The notes beneath the pieces were generated by a model. That model was not told the origin of the DNA. It saw nothing but the letters and a program-made list of their open reading frames with translations, and did no database searches. Below are positions 63,774 to 64,000 of a DNA stretch of 64,000 bases, piece after piece. The stretch is from Notospermus geniculatus (taxonomy: Eukaryota > Nemertea > Pilidiophora > Heteronemertea > Lineidae). The translations under genes were made by a program, and so were the position numbers. The first letter of the stretch is position 1, and each line of letters starts with the position of its first letter. The stretch is from the NCBI GenBank assembly GCA_002633025.1, contig NMRB01000298.1, positions 77,694-141,693 of the forward strand. Direction: 5' to 3'.

Positions 63774-64000
63774 GTAGGCCTGTGTGCATGCGCATTTCAT
63801 AGTGTATTTTCCTGCAGTTCATTCTGCAGCATCCAACTTCGAGGATAACCCTTGTAATTGGGCCATGTCATCGAAGTTCGATGCTGCTGCTCAATTAGAA
63901 GATTAGTATCTTCAGTCCTTCGATTCCATGGCCCTGATGAGTGTGTTATCATTGTAAAATATAGTTTATTTAATGGCTTAAATAGCCTCCAGTTGGAATT

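Overview
KIND OF ORGANISM. This is a repeat-dominated stretch of a eukaryotic, animal-type genome. It has GT-AG introns with pyrimidine-rich acceptors, DIRS, BEL/Pao and LINE retroelements, several DDE transposase lineages, MITEs, minisatellites, a protein-kinase relic and a SAM-domain exon. The frequent AGGCCTA palindrome and the repertoire (RT_DIRS1-type reverse transcriptase, long-TIR elements, 'aagatggc...cctggcggcc' minisatellites, virus-like type-B polymerase) suggest a marine invertebrate, perhaps a cephalochordate or another deuterostome. The species call is low-confidence inference. LAYOUT. 0-6.2 kb: an SGNH-hydrolase relic, a MULE-type transposase relic, a tyrosine-recombinase-like relic split by a Harbinger-type MITE, a second MITE of the same family and a second MULE fragment. 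6.8-10.4 kb: a 392-bp foldback element, gag and RT remnants of a DIRS/Ngaro-like element, a hairpin MITE and another transposase relic. 10.46-20.45 kb: a mosaic repeat cluster built from four module types (A-D), with an A-to-A period of about 431 bp where tandem, and several elements inserted in it. 20.49-26.22 kb: a nearly complete DIRS-like retrotransposon (gag, RT/RNase H, tyrosine recombinase, inverted termini, internal complementary region) with a foldback element inside its recombinase gene. 26.2-32.4 kb: relics of a zinc-binding protein, a kinase and a transposase ('family T') split by two tandem-repeat elements. 32.9-35.4 kb: a MULE-like long-TIR element with a 9-bp target duplication and a 1.3-kb element carrying seven GTGTCGTACGGGACA motifs. 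35.9-38.4 kb: a spliced DUF4806-like gene piece and a piggyBac 3' relic. 38.6-43.3 kb: a Ulp1-like protease relic, a MULE-type transposase present twice across a one-base N gap, and a 33-bp coding minisatellite. 43.9-46.1 kb: a DUF6729-like spliced gene abutting a recombinase-like N-terminus. 47.7-57.4 kb: LINE, BEL/Pao (three copies, one across an N), gag, protease-like and family-T relics. 57.4-58.4 kb: an element with 9-bp direct flanks, 41-bp subrepeats and an internal tRNA-like sequence. 58.9-64 kb: PIF1-like helicase relic, spliced hAT-like/BEN-like gene pieces, a SAM exon and a type-B DNA polymerase pseudogene. HOW IT WORKS TOGETHER. Almost all coding capacity belongs to mobile elements, most of it broken by frameshifts, stops or nested insertions. 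The best host-gene candidates are the SAM exon, the DUF4806-like exons and the hAT/BEN-like exons. The DIRS element is the most complete mobile unit. Five single-N positions and one 11-N run mark contig joins; two of them sit between near-identical sequences and may be unmerged alleles. Protein-family names rest on remembered family patterns, not on database searches.
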